Positions 11,386 through 22,149 of a stretch of DNA of 64,000 nt are shown one piece after another. The position numbers were made by a program, and so were the translations under genes. Where the stretch lies: positions 882,915-946,914 of the forward strand of contig NW_004450662.1 in the NCBI RefSeq assembly GCF_000321225.1, in the 5' to 3' direction. The notes under the pieces are model-generated. The model saw only the letters and a list, made by a program, of their open reading frames with translations, was not told the DNA's origin and did no database searches. The stretch comes from Odobenus rosmarus divergens. Lineage: Eukaryota; Chordata; Mammalia; Carnivora; Odobenidae. Every line of letters starts with the position of its first letter. Position 1 is the first letter of the stretch.

Positions 11386-12034
11386 CTTTTTAATTTAAGA
11401 AATATTTATGGAATACCCACTGTCCACTGTACAACATGGTGTTAAGCAAGGTGGGAATGTTAGAAAATGAACAAAATATGTCAGGCTTTAAGGACAGTTT
11501 GGGGAGGGGCATTGAAGGATCCTCAAGTAACCAAGAGAGTGGGGCTGGTACACGCTATTTGCAGGTCTATCACACAAAGGTAATGATGGACATACAACGG
11601 AGGGAGGGACCACTGTACCTGGGAGCAGACTAAGAAGGTCACACAAGAAGAGATGATACTCAAATTGTTCCTTAGAGGTGAGTAGTATTTCCAAGGGCAC
11701 TCAACGTGGAGCTGTTGGCAGAAGGATACCCCGTGCACCCAGCACCAGCACAGAGCCAAATTCCTACCCTCCGTGTTCACCAACCCGCTATTTGTCTCCG
11801 CTGTGTGCCTCATGTCCCAAGTCTGCCTTCCTTTCTTCCTCTTATTCCATCCCTCTCTCCACTTGCAAATTTCTACCACTGGCCTCACTTTTTCTCCAAA
11901 CACTTTCTTCTTATTTTATCTCTCTTTCAATCTCAAAAGTAACACAAGCAATTTTTAAATGAATCGAATCATATAGAAGGCCATAAAATGAAAAGCAAAA
12001 ATTTCCTCCATCCCCTACTCCCTAGAGGCAACAG
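11386..12034. other. intergenic, no gene recognised
   Basis: 11400-11460 resembles an L2 or related low-copy remnant. The rest is pyrimidine-rich (11770-11930), which yields several overlapping frames on both strands. None has recognisable protein content. Confidence 0.4.
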
Positions 12035-12365
12035 TGGTGTGATGGTTATGAAACATGGCCAAGAATTCTTGATACTTCTCCCTCTGAAGGGGACAGTTTA
12101 TATCCCGGGAGTAGGCTTATAACTACTTCCACCCGTAAAGAATTACAGAAGTGACAGTGTGTGTCTTCCAAGGCTAAGGCATAAAAGGCCATGCAGCATC
12201 TCCCTTGTTCATCTAACACTCTCTTGGAGCCATGAGCTGCTGTTTAAGGAACTCGGCTTCCCTGAGATAGCCCTGCTGGAGAGGCTACACTTGGACACTC
12301 TGGACGATACTCTCAGCTGGGTTGGCCCTGTCCTTCAGCTTTCTTCAGTACTTACCTAGCTACCT
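12035..12365 (+). repeat. MLT1-like LTR (ERVL-MaLR)
   Basis: The order CAAGAATTCTTGATACTTCT, CTTCCAAGGCTAAGGCATAA followed by AAGGCCATGCAGC, and CTCTTGGAGCCATGAGCTGC matches the body of an MLT1-type solo LTR in sense orientation. No internal retroviral sequence is attached. It is an old, non-coding remnant. Confidence 0.6.
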
Positions 12366-12419
12366 CTCTTAGTTAACGCATGCCATTGCACAAGTAAACC
12401 ACACTGATTTAACCTCTCT

Positions 12420-12740
12420 TTTAATGATAACTGTTATGGTAGCTTCTAGTTCTTTTGGCATTACAAAAAAATCTGGCAATGAACATTCTTATCCATATAT
12501 CTTTGTGCATTGTATGGGTGTTCCTGCAGGAGAAACTCCTAGAAATAGCATTGCTGGACCAAAGCGTATGTGATTTAAAAAAAAAAAAAAAAATTGTTTT
12601 GGCAGATACTACCAAATTGCTTTCCAAATAGGGTCTGTCAATTTAGACTTTTCCTGATGGTGCGAAAGAGTGCCTGTTTCCCTGTAACCTCACCAACACT
12701 GAGTATTATCAAACTTCATCATCTTTACCATTCTGATGTT
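12420..12740 (-). repeat. old L1 3' region, antisense
   Basis: The block with AACATTCTTATCCATATATC, AGAAATAGCATTGCTGGACC, ACTACCAAATTGCTTTCCAA and AACCTCACCAACACTGAGTA is the familiar antisense view of an L1M 3' region. A poly-A run at about 12577-12593 interrupts it. Confidence 0.7.
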
Positions 12741-13210
12741 GTCTCTGCCTTCGTTATGATGTGCCCTGGCTATATACAGTGTAAGCAAGCTATCCCAAAC
12801 GTGTCTTGTCCAAACCTGCAAATTCGTGGGGCTGAGGTGCAACAGAGGTGGGGAGGGGGCATTCAGGATGGTAAAGGACAAAGATAACACAAAAGGGCAA
12901 GCTATTAATAATTTAGGGGGAAGAGAACTAATTTAACATAAAGGTGAGCCACAGAACATCACAGACTTGCAGAGCAAATGTGTCAGAACATAATGAAATT
13001 CAGCTCAATGACATTCTGCTAATGGCAGGTGTTATCTGAGGTCCAGCATGACCCAGTTGAAAAAGAAGGAGGTTGGGGGCTTATGAAATGAGGAGAGAGG
13101 AAAAAAGAAGTTCTCCCAGTTAATGAAAGTGCTCACTGGACAACTGACTATAAATGGAACATTTTACAATGATTGATTTCAACTTGGACAATTCCACATA
13201 CAGTCAAGAA
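12741..13210. other. intergenic, nothing recognised
   Basis: Purine-rich, unique-looking sequence. No gene or clear repeat. The 97-codon frame starting at 12594 begins inside the L1 remnant and is not a gene candidate. Confidence 0.45.
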
Positions 13211-13745
13211 GAGTGGTTTCCAAACCTAGCTGCCTAGCAATATTACCTAGAGTGTTGTTTAGGAAAATATAGATATTTTGTCTTTCTCACCATCACCCCC
13301 GAACACATACACAGTTATCATGGATTCTGATTCAGTTGGCTTGCCCTTTTGACCAACCCATCAGGTCATTCTGAGGTGGAGCAAAGTTAAAGACAATTCT
13401 TCTGGAGCAGAGCTTCTTAAACTTGAACACACATCAGAATCACTCAGGGAGGGTTTAATAAAACACAGATTCTTAGGCCCCATCACAATAGCTTCTGATT
13501 TGGTAATTCTGCAGTGGGCCTGAGAATTTGTATTTCTGACAAGCTTCCAGGTGATGCTGGTCCAGAGCCACAGCTGGAGGACCATTGCTACGGCAGCCAC
13601 ACCCACACCAGCCACAGCTGGGAGCTTGCTGGAAATGCAGAATCATAAGCCCCTCCTTAGACTTAAGGAATCCGAATCTGCATCTAACAAGATCTCCCAG
13701 TGATCTGTGAGCTTATTTAAGTTTGAGAAGTGATCCCCTGTAAGT
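13211..13745 (+). repeat. cluster of MER20/MER5-like hAT remnants
   Basis: At least two, perhaps three, MER20/MER5-type non-autonomous hAT copies lie in tandem. The clearest is 13408-13590 (GAGCTTCTTAAACTTGAAC, CATCAGAATCACTC, TTCTTAGGCCCCATCAC, AATTCTGCAGTGGGCCTGAG). A second at 13620-13745 has TGCTGGAAATGCAGAATCAT, GAATCTGCATCTAACAAG and AGTTTGAGAAGTG. 13211-13360 is a weaker match. Confidence 0.6.
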
Positions 13746-13789
13746 CTTACTTCTATTACCTTGAAGACTGTCCAAGGGAGAGGAGGCCT

Positions 13790-13965
13790 GAGGGAGTAGA
13801 AAGTGGCAGAACAGGCCCAGGTTCTAGTCCCAGTACTGATAACCTTGGTGTTAAAACAAATCACTTCATCTCTAATGGGGTCTAATTCCTTAAAAATAAA
13901 ATGGACACACTGGGCTAAGTGATCTTTTAGATTCCTTTCCTTTTATTCTATGATTCTAATTTAGT
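13790..13965 (+). repeat. MIR-like element
   Basis: The CCCAGGTTCTAGTCCCAGTA, ACCTTGGTGTTAAAACAAAT and AAAATAAAATGGACACACTG strings in this order fit a diverged sense MIR. Confidence 0.55.
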
Positions 13966-13977
13966 AATTTACCGATT

Positions 13978-14335
13978 GTTATGGGCTGAATTGCCTACCC
14001 CCAAATACAGAGGTTGAAGTCCTAACACCCAGTACCTCAGAATGTGACTATATTAGAAGATAGCGTCCTTAAAGAGGTAATTAAGGTTAAATGGAGGTGC
14101 TTTGGGAAGGCTCTAATCCAATATGATGGGTGTCCATACAGGAAGAGGCAATTAGGGCACAGACATGTACAGAGGGAAAACCATGGGAGGCCACAGTCAG
14201 AGGTTGGCCATATACAAGCCAAGGAGAGAAGCCTCAGAAGAAACCAGTCCTGGCTGAAACCTTGATCTTAGACTCTAGCCTCCAAAATGGTGAGGAAATA
14301 AAACCTGTTGTTTAAGCAGCTCTAGCTGACTAATA
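13978..14335 (+). repeat. MaLR-type solo LTR
   Basis: A complete-looking old LTR. It starts TTGTTATGGGCTGAATTGCC, continues GTTGAAGTCCTAACACCCAG and CTAATCCAATATGATGGGTG, and ends CTAGCCTCCAAAATGGTGAG, GAAATAAAACCTGTTGTTTA, CTGACTAATACA. The copy at 28485-28855 belongs to the same type in the opposite orientation. The precise family name (MST/MLT-like) is uncertain. Confidence 0.6.
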
Positions 14336-14376
14336 CACACATATTGAGCTTTGTAACTAAATCCAGATTAGATTCT

Positions 14377-15012
14377 TTTTTTTTAAATAATTTTTTTATT
14401 GTTGTGTTAACCACCATACATTACATCATTAGTTTTTGATGTAGTGTTCCATGATTCATTGTTTGTGCATAGCACCCAGTGCTCCACGCAGAATGTGCCC
14501 TCTTTAATACCCATCACCAGCCAACCCATCCCCCCACCCCCCTCCCCTCTAGAACCCTCAGTTTGTTTTTCAGAGTCCATCGTCTCTCATGGTTCGTCTC
14601 CCCCTCTGACTTACTCCCCTTCATTCTTCCCCTCCTGCTATCTTCTTCTTCTTCTTCTTTTTTTTCTTAACATATATTGCATTATTTGTTTCAGAAGTAC
14701 AGATCCGTCTTCTTCATCAGTCTTGTACAATTCACAGCGCTCACCATAGCACATACCCTCCCCAATGTCTATCACCCAGCCGCCCCATCCCTCCCACCCC
14801 CCACCACTCCAGCAACACTCAGTTTGTTTCCTGAGATTAAGAATTCCTCATATCAGTGAGGTCATATGATACATGTCTTTCTCTGATTGACTTATTTCAC
14901 TCAGCATAACACCCTCCAGTTCCATCCACGTCGTTGCAAATGGCAAGATCTCATTCCTTTTGATGGCTGCATAATATTCCATTGTGTATATATACATCTT
15001 CTTTATCCATTC
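14377..15012 (-). mobile_element. young 5'-truncated carnivore L1, antisense
   Basis: This 636-bp element begins with poly-T at the left (its 3' tail). It continues with the reverse complement of the L1 3' UTR (TAACCACCATACATTACATC, AGCACCCAGTGCTCCACGCA) and ends in the C-terminal ORF2 region (CATAATATTCCATTGTGTAT). Perfect 16-bp target-site duplications, ATCCAGATTAGATTCT, flank it at 14361-14376 and 15013-15028, which shows the insertion is complete and fairly recent. It is too short to encode a functional ORF2 protein. Confidence 0.92.
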
Positions 15013-15047
15013 ATCCAGATTAGATTCTAAATCCTGAAGTCCAGCTT

Positions 15048-15247
15048 TTTTTTTTTTTTTTTTTAAGATTTATTTGTCAAAGAGAGAGAGCGAGCACAAG
15101 CAGGGGGAGCTGCAGAGGGGCAGCGGGAGAGGGAGAAGCAGGCCCTCCTCTGAGCAGGGAGCCCCATGCAGGGCTCGATCCCAAGACCCTAGGATCGTGA
15201 CCTGAGCCAAAGGCAGCGGCTTAACCAACTGAGCCACCCAGGTGCCC
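15048..15247 (-). mobile_element. SINEC (tRNA-Lys-type), young, antisense
   Basis: A full-length antisense SINE with poly-T tail, AAGATTTATTTGTCAAAGAG, GA-rich body, GGGCTCGATCCCAAGACCCT and the head CCAACTGAGCCACCCAGGTG. Perfect 14-bp target duplications CTGAAGTCCAGCTT lie at 15034-15047 and 15248-15261. It sits 5 bp beyond the downstream duplication of the adjacent L1. Confidence 0.95.
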
Positions 15248-15261
15248 CTGAAGTCCAGCTT

Positions 15262-16044
15262 CTTATTACAGCTCATTTCCCCATCAAACTGATGAGCTCC
15301 TATAGGCAGGTTCTCCAAGAATGCCAGGGCTTTCCATATGCAATCCCTCAGGTTTTCAAGGCAACACTGGTGGAAATTCATTTCCCTGGATTCCACATTC
15401 AAGAAGGATGGAACCCCATTTACTTGAACCCTCATCCCACTTTCCCTGATCTACTTGTCACTACCACACTCACTCCTACTAGCCCTTCCACTCTGCCTGG
15501 AGTTAGCTTTACATTTTGATCTCTGACTTCTGATCTCCCCAAACTCCTCTTTTCACAAATCAAGCAAATGACACTACTGTGCCCTGCTCCTGGCTGTTTC
15601 ATAATCCCTTTGCCCAAGAACAGATTTATATTTACTGCATTTTCATTCAGATCATTTGTTTCTCTGCTAAACCCAGGTACTATTAGAGTACAGACAGAAA
15701 CGAGAAATATGATGAGGACATGAACCCTCCAGTGTAGGTCCATTCAGATTATTTTCCCACTTCACTCTAGTTCCTAGAGAAATACAGTTAGCAATAGGGA
15801 TTCTAGAATTCTAGACAAATGCAAAGACCAGGCATCAAAACATTAGAAGAATTGCCATTGTTTTGAGAGCCCTAACGATAAGGTTATTTCTCATACACAA
15901 AGGATGTAGGCACCTTGGGCATTTTTCAGTAGACACACCAAATAGTCAAAGTCCCACAGAAGCAAAAATGTTTAGACTTTTTCTGAACAATGGGGAAAGT
16001 GTCAAAACTTTTTGTTTTTTTCTGTTTTCCCATCAAGGTAGTCT
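15262..16044. other. intergenic, nothing recognised
   Basis: Unique-looking sequence. The 103-codon antisense frame at 15432-15743 has a hydrophobic segment but no recognisable domain, splice context or promoter, and I treat it as chance. Confidence 0.45.
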
Positions 16045-16175
16045 AGAACTGTGCTTCTCAAATATAAATGTGCACGCATACCACCTGAGGGTCTTGTTCA
16101 GTAGATCTGGGGTGGGGCCTGAGAGTCTACATTTCCAAGAAGCTCCTAATGGAAGCCCACCCTGCTAATCCATTG
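16045..16175 (+). repeat. MER20/MER5-like hAT remnant
   Basis: CTGTGCTTCTCAAATATAAA, CATACCACCTGAGGGTCTTG, AGATCTGGGGTGGGGCCTGA and GAGTCTACATTTCCAAGAAG follow the order of a MER20/MER5 element, truncated at the right. Confidence 0.65.
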
Positions 16176-16718
16176 ATTATACTATGAATAGCAAGGATCT
16201 AATGGCAACAAGATTGGATCCATGGTTCTTGCAGATTCGTTGATAGCTGAAAATTCTAAGATTTACTTTCAATGGATGTAGGCCACCTCATCTTGATAGA
16301 GGTGGGTGTTTGAGAGACACAAAACCATGACTCCATTCACTCAGGCTCTTGACATCACCTGATCTTTGAAGAGGCCAGTGAGACCAAGAGAAGGCATCCA
16401 ATTTGTTGGCTATTAGGATAAGTGGTCTGTCCCAGCTCACGCTTCTGTACTGCCATGAATAAAGGGAAACAGATGATTAAGGCAACCACAAATTTGAGTT
16501 TTAGAACCTAATAAACATCCCCTCCCTACCTTCCCTTGTCCTTGGAGACATACCTGAGGCCTGGTTATAAAAGCTCAGGAGATTTCTTGCCTAATCCCAG
16601 GCAAGTGGGATGGTACTGGAACTCTACTGCCATAACCAGAGGTACCCACAAGAAAAGGCAATCAAAGATGTCCTTTGTAATGTACGAAGTTTCTGAGTAA
16701 ACCCATAGAGCAGTTTTC

Positions 16719-16905
16719 CAAAGTTGTCTGTACATTGGGGTTACCTGGGGAACTTCAAATATTGCTATTGCCTGGTATAACCCCAAAATATTGTGATTTA
16801 ATTGGTCTGGGTTGTGCCCTAGGCTTTAGAATTTTTTTAAAGACCCCAGCCCCAACCCCAAAGTGATTCAAATGTGCAAACAAGTTTGAGCATCACTGCT
16901 ATAAG
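16719..16905 (+). repeat. MER5A-like hAT remnant
   Basis: Complete-looking short hAT element. The left end CAAAGTTGTCTGTACATTGG and right end CAAACAAGTTTGAGCATCAC flank TTACCTGGGGAACTTC, AATTGGTCTGGGTTGTGCCC and an internal TTTAAAGACCCC string. Confidence 0.7.
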
Positions 16906-16934
16906 AGTATTTTGATTGATATCTTACGATAATT

Positions 16935-17280
16935 GTTTTTCTCTGATTATTTCACTCATAGGTGGAATTTAAGAAACAAAGCATGGGATCGTAGGGGAAT
17001 GGAGGTAAAAACAAAATAAGATGAAAACAGAGAGGGAGACAAACTGTAAGAGACTCTTAACTCTAGGGAACAAACTGAGGGTTGCTGGAGGGGAAGGAGG
17101 CGGGGGGATGGGGTAATTGGGTGATGGGCATTAAGGAGCACACGTAATGGATTGAGCAGTGGGTGTTATATGCAACTGATGAATCACTGAACTCTACCTC
17201 TGAAACTAAGAATACACTATATGTTAACTAATTGAATTTAAATAAAATAAATTTTAAAAATTTTAAATTAAAAAATTTTA
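16935..17280 (+). mobile_element. carnivore L1 3' end, sense
   Basis: L1 3' UTR. TGATTATTTCACTCATAGGT leads into GGAATTTAAGAAACAAAGC, then GAGACTCTTAACTCTAGGGA, GTTGCTGGAGGGGAAGGAGG, GGGTGATGGGCATTAAGGAG and CTACCTCTGAAACTAAGAAT, with an A/T-rich tail. It is directly joined to the SINE at 17282, which probably landed in its tail. Confidence 0.85.
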
Positions 17281-17281
17281 A

Positions 17282-17483
17282 GGGCGCCTGGGTGGCTCAG
17301 TTGGCCAAGCGACTGCCTTCGGCTCAGGTCATGATCCTGGAGTCCCGGGATCGAGTCCTGCATCAGGCTCCCTGCTCAGCAGCGGGGAGTCTGCTTCTCC
17401 CTCTGACCCTCCCCCCTCTCATGTGTGCTCTCTCTCTCTCTCTCATTCTCTCTCTCAAATAAATAAAATCTTTTTAAAAAAAT
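17282..17483 (+). mobile_element. SINEC (tRNA-Lys-type), sense
   Basis: GGGCGCCTGGGTGGCTCAGT head, AAGCGACTGCCTTCGGCTCA, the B-box-like GGGATCGAGTCC, (CT)n tract, and AAATAAATAAAATC tail. A-rich target sequence around it hides exact duplications, since it inserted into an L1 tail. Confidence 0.93.
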
Positions 17484-17573
17484 TTACAAAAAGTATACTG
17501 ATTGAGTGCAAGGATTGAAGTGAGAGAGAAACCGTAGTTTTCTGAAAGATTCAAGACAGCTGCCACTGAACTG

Positions 17574-17604
17574 TTCATTCATTCATTCATTCATTCATTC
17601 ATTC
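17574..17604 (+). repeat. (TTCA)n microsatellite
   Basis: Nearly eight uninterrupted TTCA tetramers. The run is long enough to be length-polymorphic. Confidence 0.95.
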
Positions 17605-19039
17605 GTGTGCTCATTCATACACGGGTGCAGGCCTATATGCAACAAATAATTAGTGAGAACAGACTTTATACCAGTGTTATACTGGGTCCTTAAGATTCAA
17701 AGAGGAAACACACAGGCCCTGACCGCAGAGGGTTTAGAGTCAAGGTGGGAGAGGTAGATGAGTAAACAGACAACCAGAGTACAACTCGAGAGTTCTATGC
17801 CAGGGCTGCGGAATATCTGAGGGATGGCACCTATGACCCAGAGCCATGTCTCTTGTACAATGACCTCTCTCAGTTTCAGGCAACCAGATAGCAGTTCTGA
17901 CACAAAGAGCACGCCGTATTCACTCATTCAACAAATATTTAGTGAGCACCTATTGTGTACCTATCATTGAGTGAATTGCCAAGTAGATTATAAATGAAGC
18001 AGTAGACTCAATAAGCACCAAATCTCATGCTCCTGTCAGAATTTCTGGATTTCCTAGAAGAGTAGATATCTCTTGCCTTTACCAGCTTGCCTATCCATTC
18101 TCCCTTCTTCGACCAGCACTCATAACTTCCTCTGAGGAATAGTTGCTCCACCATTCTCAGTCCATGTTATCAGGCAGAGCTCCTCTTCTTTCTGCGGAGC
18201 ATCAAATCTCCCTGGCTCTGATTTTGTCCTTGGACTTAAACCAGGTGTGTTTATAGACATGGAGCTATTGGCCACCATCTTGCAATGAATGGATAGAGGC
18301 TGAGGATGAAGCCAACCTGGAGAAGACAGCCAGGAAGTAGACCCTACATCCGACCACACTGTTTGCCTGGATGGAGCCATGCCTTTACCCCTGTTACATA
18401 TGCTCATAAATTCCCTCTGAGGCCTAATCCAGTTTGAGTTCATTTTTCTGTTATTTGCAACCTAAAGTGTCCTAGCTGCTACAGCTAAAATGGATTTTCT
18501 CAGAAACATTTCCATTTATGATTAAAAAAAATAAACAAACCGATTACTATCTGTTCATGAATTGCTCAGTTTCCTGTTTTGTGAAATGTGTTTTTTAGAG
18601 ATTCTATTCTAATATGTACTTAGGCGTATAAATGGAACTCTGTAAAGTAAGTCAGATCATGAGCTCAAGATGTTGTTCTGAAAAGTATTTAAATGATGCT
18701 ATACCTAGTTAGTGGCTGCCAGCTCAAGGCTCAAAGAGCAGATGGAGAGAAAAAATTTCAGGTTGTTCTATTCGTCTTCTAACAAGTACCTGAGAAACCT
18801 GGGTTTGAAGAGACTGAGTCGGGGGTTTTCACAGCCGTCATAGCATTGCTGTGGGATTAGAATCACAGAGGAAGAAGAGCTGGGAAGTACAGAGGTCCCA
18901 CAGCCAATCCGCTTGGAGTACCAGCAGAGGGGCGTGCTCAGCTCACAGAGGATCAGGATATCCTGGGCCCCAAAGTGCACAGTGATCCCCATGAAGATTG
19001 TAAAGATTGCAAGGTGAGCTGGAGGTTAGATTGCTAACC
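17605..19039. other. intergenic with weak old repeats
   Basis: 17640-17770 and 17920-18000 (ATTCACTCATTCAACAAATA, AGTGAGCACCTATTGTGTAC) are remnants of an ancient low-copy repeat I cannot name. 18120-18480 (ending CTGTTATTTGCAACCTAAAG) may be an LTR-type remnant. The 107-codon antisense frame at 18120-18443 lies inside that and is not a gene candidate. Confidence 0.4.
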
Positions 19040-19690
19040 TGAGTTTATCTCTTCACCAAGTACTATCGGTCCTTCTAAATATCTCTCAAATGATAGTCTT
19101 GATTCCAAACATACTAACATTTTGTCCAAATCCTCATCATCAGTAGCCTAAACTAATGCCACAACCTCTTAATTATTCTTCCTATCTTCCATAGCACACC
19201 CTGGGTCCATCCTCCACATGCTGTCAGAGCGATCCAATCACATTACCTACATAGAAACCTCCATGCTTGTCCCATTACCTACGGAATAAGGTCCAAGATT
19301 TCTGCCAAGGTATATTTTGCCCTTACCTGCCCATCAAGCCTCCACATCTAGTTCCCAGCACGTGCTAGGCTGCCTCAAGTATTTGTACCTATGTCCATTG
19401 CACTCATCCTGTCTTCAAGCCTACTTTGAAAACTCCTCTTCATCCTTCAAAACCAATTCCTTCTTCAGGAAGATTTTCTTAGAATCCTTCCACCTTTAAA
19501 GCCAATTCTTCCATCCCCTGTACTAACTCCTAATTACTTTTATCCTCTAACAGACTCTATTATATGTTTGTCCTTCTGTCTAAATCTGAGCCCCTTTAAC
19601 ATAGGATCAGTTTCTTATTCATTTCCCTATCTCTACTACCCAGTACAATGCCTGCCATATAGTAAGCACTCAGTAAATGTTCAATGAATT
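19040..19690 (+). repeat. L2 (LINE2) 3' part
   Basis: Sense L2. GCCACAACCTCTTAATTATT, CCATCCTCCACATGCTGTCA, ACCTACGGAATAAGGTCCAA, AAAACTCCTCTTCATCCTTC and the terminal GTAAGCACTCAGTAAATGTT, CAATGAATT appear in L2 order. This is one of the best-preserved L2 copies in the window. Confidence 0.8.
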
Positions 19691-20689
19691 AAACTGATCG
19701 CCTTAATCTTCAAGTCAGTGTTGAGGGTGATTTAGAGAGAAGTATCCTGATAATCAGGGATAAGATCCAAGTTAGGTTAAGATGTGATAAGTAATAGCTA
19801 AGAAATAGTGATAAACTTCACCCACGTGTTGATATTTTTTTTCTTAAGGATTATCTAATTTAATATGTAAAACTTAACCATATTTGGCTTTTGCATTCAA
19901 AGTAATATATTGTGACTAATATTGAAAGAACATATATTTATAAAGTGTGTAGGTTTGAGTTGAAATCTCCATAGACATCTCAAACACAAACACATATCCA
20001 AACACCTTCTACTTCACTCTGGGAGAAAATGGCATTCTAATTACCTCCCCTAAATTAAGTAAAAATGTCTAAGAGAAAAAGGAATTCTTTAAAAAATAAA
20101 TCAATAAAAAGACATTCCCTAATTCCTAATTGTGCAAAACTAAAATTAACTAGTTGAGACAATTTAGGCTGAATCCAGAGGGTCAGAGTAGGCAAAGGGA
20201 GAGAACAAATCCCCATCACCAACCTGCCATCCCGACTCAGGTGCGTGGGTTCCTGAGCAACGATTTCCAAACAACCTGGCCCAGAGCCAGGGGCAGGAAC
20301 CAGATGGCCCCTCAATTTGTTTTTCTGAGTCTACATTCACCCTTCCTAGAGAAGTCCTGCTTGATGTGGGTTGTGTTTATTCTAGTAACCATTAGAGTTA
20401 CAACATCACTTCAAACTAGCTGCAGTAAAGGAAGAAGGAAAAAAAGCAAGCAAGCGAGAGGGAGCCAGAGATTGCCTTATAAAATTGGCAAAGACTTTCT
20501 CTTGCTTTTTGCTGGGGCTCTTAAAGTCAGGGCTGGGTTTCATGTTTCAGGCACCCTGTTTTGTTAAGGACCTATACTCAGCTAAAAAGGTTGGGAACTG
20601 GGGGCATTCCCACCCCCACCCCCGACTTTACCTCTGTTTGCATCACAATTTCCTTGTTAACACAAGATTAGCCTCTCCCCACAATGCAC
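19691..20689. other. intergenic, no gene recognised
   Basis: No clear repeat. A 137-codon frame at 20154-20567 and an 86-codon antisense frame at 20055-20315 overlap each other, and neither carries recognisable protein features. AT-rich at 19800-20150. Confidence 0.45.
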
Positions 20690-20960
20690 GTCGCCTCCTC
20701 CGTGCCAAGGACACAATCGGGTTCATAAGTACATTATATCCTTTAAAAAAAATAAATCAGCACTCAAGAGACAAATGTAACAACGTGGAATTTCTGGATT
20801 CTCCACCAATCTAATTACAATGGCTGTGAGAGAACATGTGCCTAATTAAACTGCCAATCAAGCCGAAATGATACGCATCCTATTTATACAAATGTTTACT
20901 CGCGTGGCTTAAACCAGTCCTTTGGACAGAGGAGGCGGCAACCAGTGATTAAAAAGATAA
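20690..20960. promoter_or_regulatory. candidate conserved non-coding element/enhancer
   Basis: About 270 bp without recognisable repeats, dense in developmental transcription-factor-type strings. There are two TAATTA homeodomain cores (about 20812 and 20843), a forkhead-like TGTTTAC (20893-20899), ATTTATACAAATG, AATCAAG and AGATAAG (GATA-type). This texture is typical of deeply conserved enhancers in gene deserts around neural genes. The call rests on composition only, with no alignment behind it. Confidence 0.35.
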
Positions 20961-21029
20961 GCGAGATCAGGTGTCTCCACCAATGAAGAAAAGTAAATAC
21001 ACCAGATTCTCTTCTTTTTTTCCTTAAAA

Positions 21030-21433
21030 AAAAATCTTTTTACTGGAAATGAGCATATCACGTGTCTAGTTTGCTCAATGTCCCCAGGTTGAATACATCC
21101 CATTTCCTAGCACCAGAGAACATGTCCAGCACCCCCAAAGTCTACCACTTTCCCCTTTCGGTAACTCCCTCCTCCGCCCCCAGGGTAGCCACTACCCTAA
21201 CTCACAGAGCTCAGTTTTGCCTGTTTTTGTCCTCTGGGTAAATGGAGTCATAGAGAATGTACTCTTTAAGTGACTGCCGTCCCTCAGCACGATGTTGTGA
21301 GATCCACGCACTGAGCTGTGTTTACCTTGTTCGTTCCTCTTGCTGCGTAGTGTGACCTTGAGACTACACCACAATTCACTGATCCAGTCTGCTCCTGGTG
21401 TGCGAGTTGTTTCCTGTTTGGAGTTATTTTATG
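21030..21433 (-). repeat. old L1 3' region, antisense, left part
   Basis: Antisense L1-type text (ACTCCCTCCTCCGCCCCCAG, GGTAAATGGAGTCATAGAGA, TGTGACCTTGAGACTACACC, GTTGTTTCCTGTTTGGAGTT). It is interrupted by the Tigger-like element that follows and resumes at 22150. Confidence 0.55.
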
Positions 21434-21435
21434 TA

Positions 21436-22147
21436 CAAGTTGACCCTTGAACAACACGGATTTGGAATACACGGGTCCACTTCTATGCAGATCTCTTCCA
21501 ATAAATATATTGGAAAATATTTTTGGGATTTGAGACAATTTGAAAAAAGCTCCCAAATGAACCATGTAGCATAGAAATACTGAAAAAATAAAGAAAAAGT
21601 TAAATATGTCATGAGTGTATAAGCTATCTACAGATATTGTCTCTTTTATCATTTACTACCATAAAATACAAATGCCTTATGGAAAGTTAACATTTATCAA
21701 AATTTACACACACAAACTTTACAGACCACATGTTATCTTTTAATTTGTGATGTCCAGTATTAGTAATACATGTAAACATCTTGCAGGGCTTTATATCACA
21801 TTAGACAGTATTAATGTAGGTACTGACAGACGATTCATCTCGTAAACAAATGACGTAATCTTACAGTACTGATAAATACAGCACAGTACCGTAAATGTAT
21901 TTTCTTTTCCTTATGATTTCCTTAGTAATATTTTCTTTTCTTTAGCTTACTTGATTGTAAGAGACAGTATAGAATACATACAACATACAAAATATGTGTT
22001 ACTCGACTGTTTCTGTTATCTGTAAGGCTTCTGATCAGCAATAGGCTATTAGCAGTTTGCTCTTTGGGGAGTCAAAAATTATATGCAGATCTTCAGCTGC
22101 AGGGGAGGTTGGCACCTCTAACTCCTGTGTTGTCCAAGGGTCAACTG
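21436..22147 (+). mobile_element. Tigger/MER2-like DNA transposon, nested
   Basis: Both ends are present. The left terminal repeat is AAGTTGACCCTTGAACAACA and the right is TTGTCCAAGGGTCAACTG, its inverse. A TA dinucleotide lies on each side (21434-21435, 22148-22149), as expected for Tc1/mariner-type integration. Interior blocks (GTCCACTTCTATGCAGAT, TTCTTTTCCTTATGATTTCC, CAAAATATGTGTTACTCGAC, GGGGAGTCAAAAATTATATG) match the MER2/Tigger pattern. It has no transposase frame and is a non-autonomous copy. Confidence 0.85.
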
Positions 22148-22149
22148 TA

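Noticed and set aside
12035..14335. A possible endogenous retrovirus with internal genes
   Set aside because: The two LTR-like pieces are of different types, and no gag, pol or env-like sequence lies between them. They are solo, old LTR remnants.
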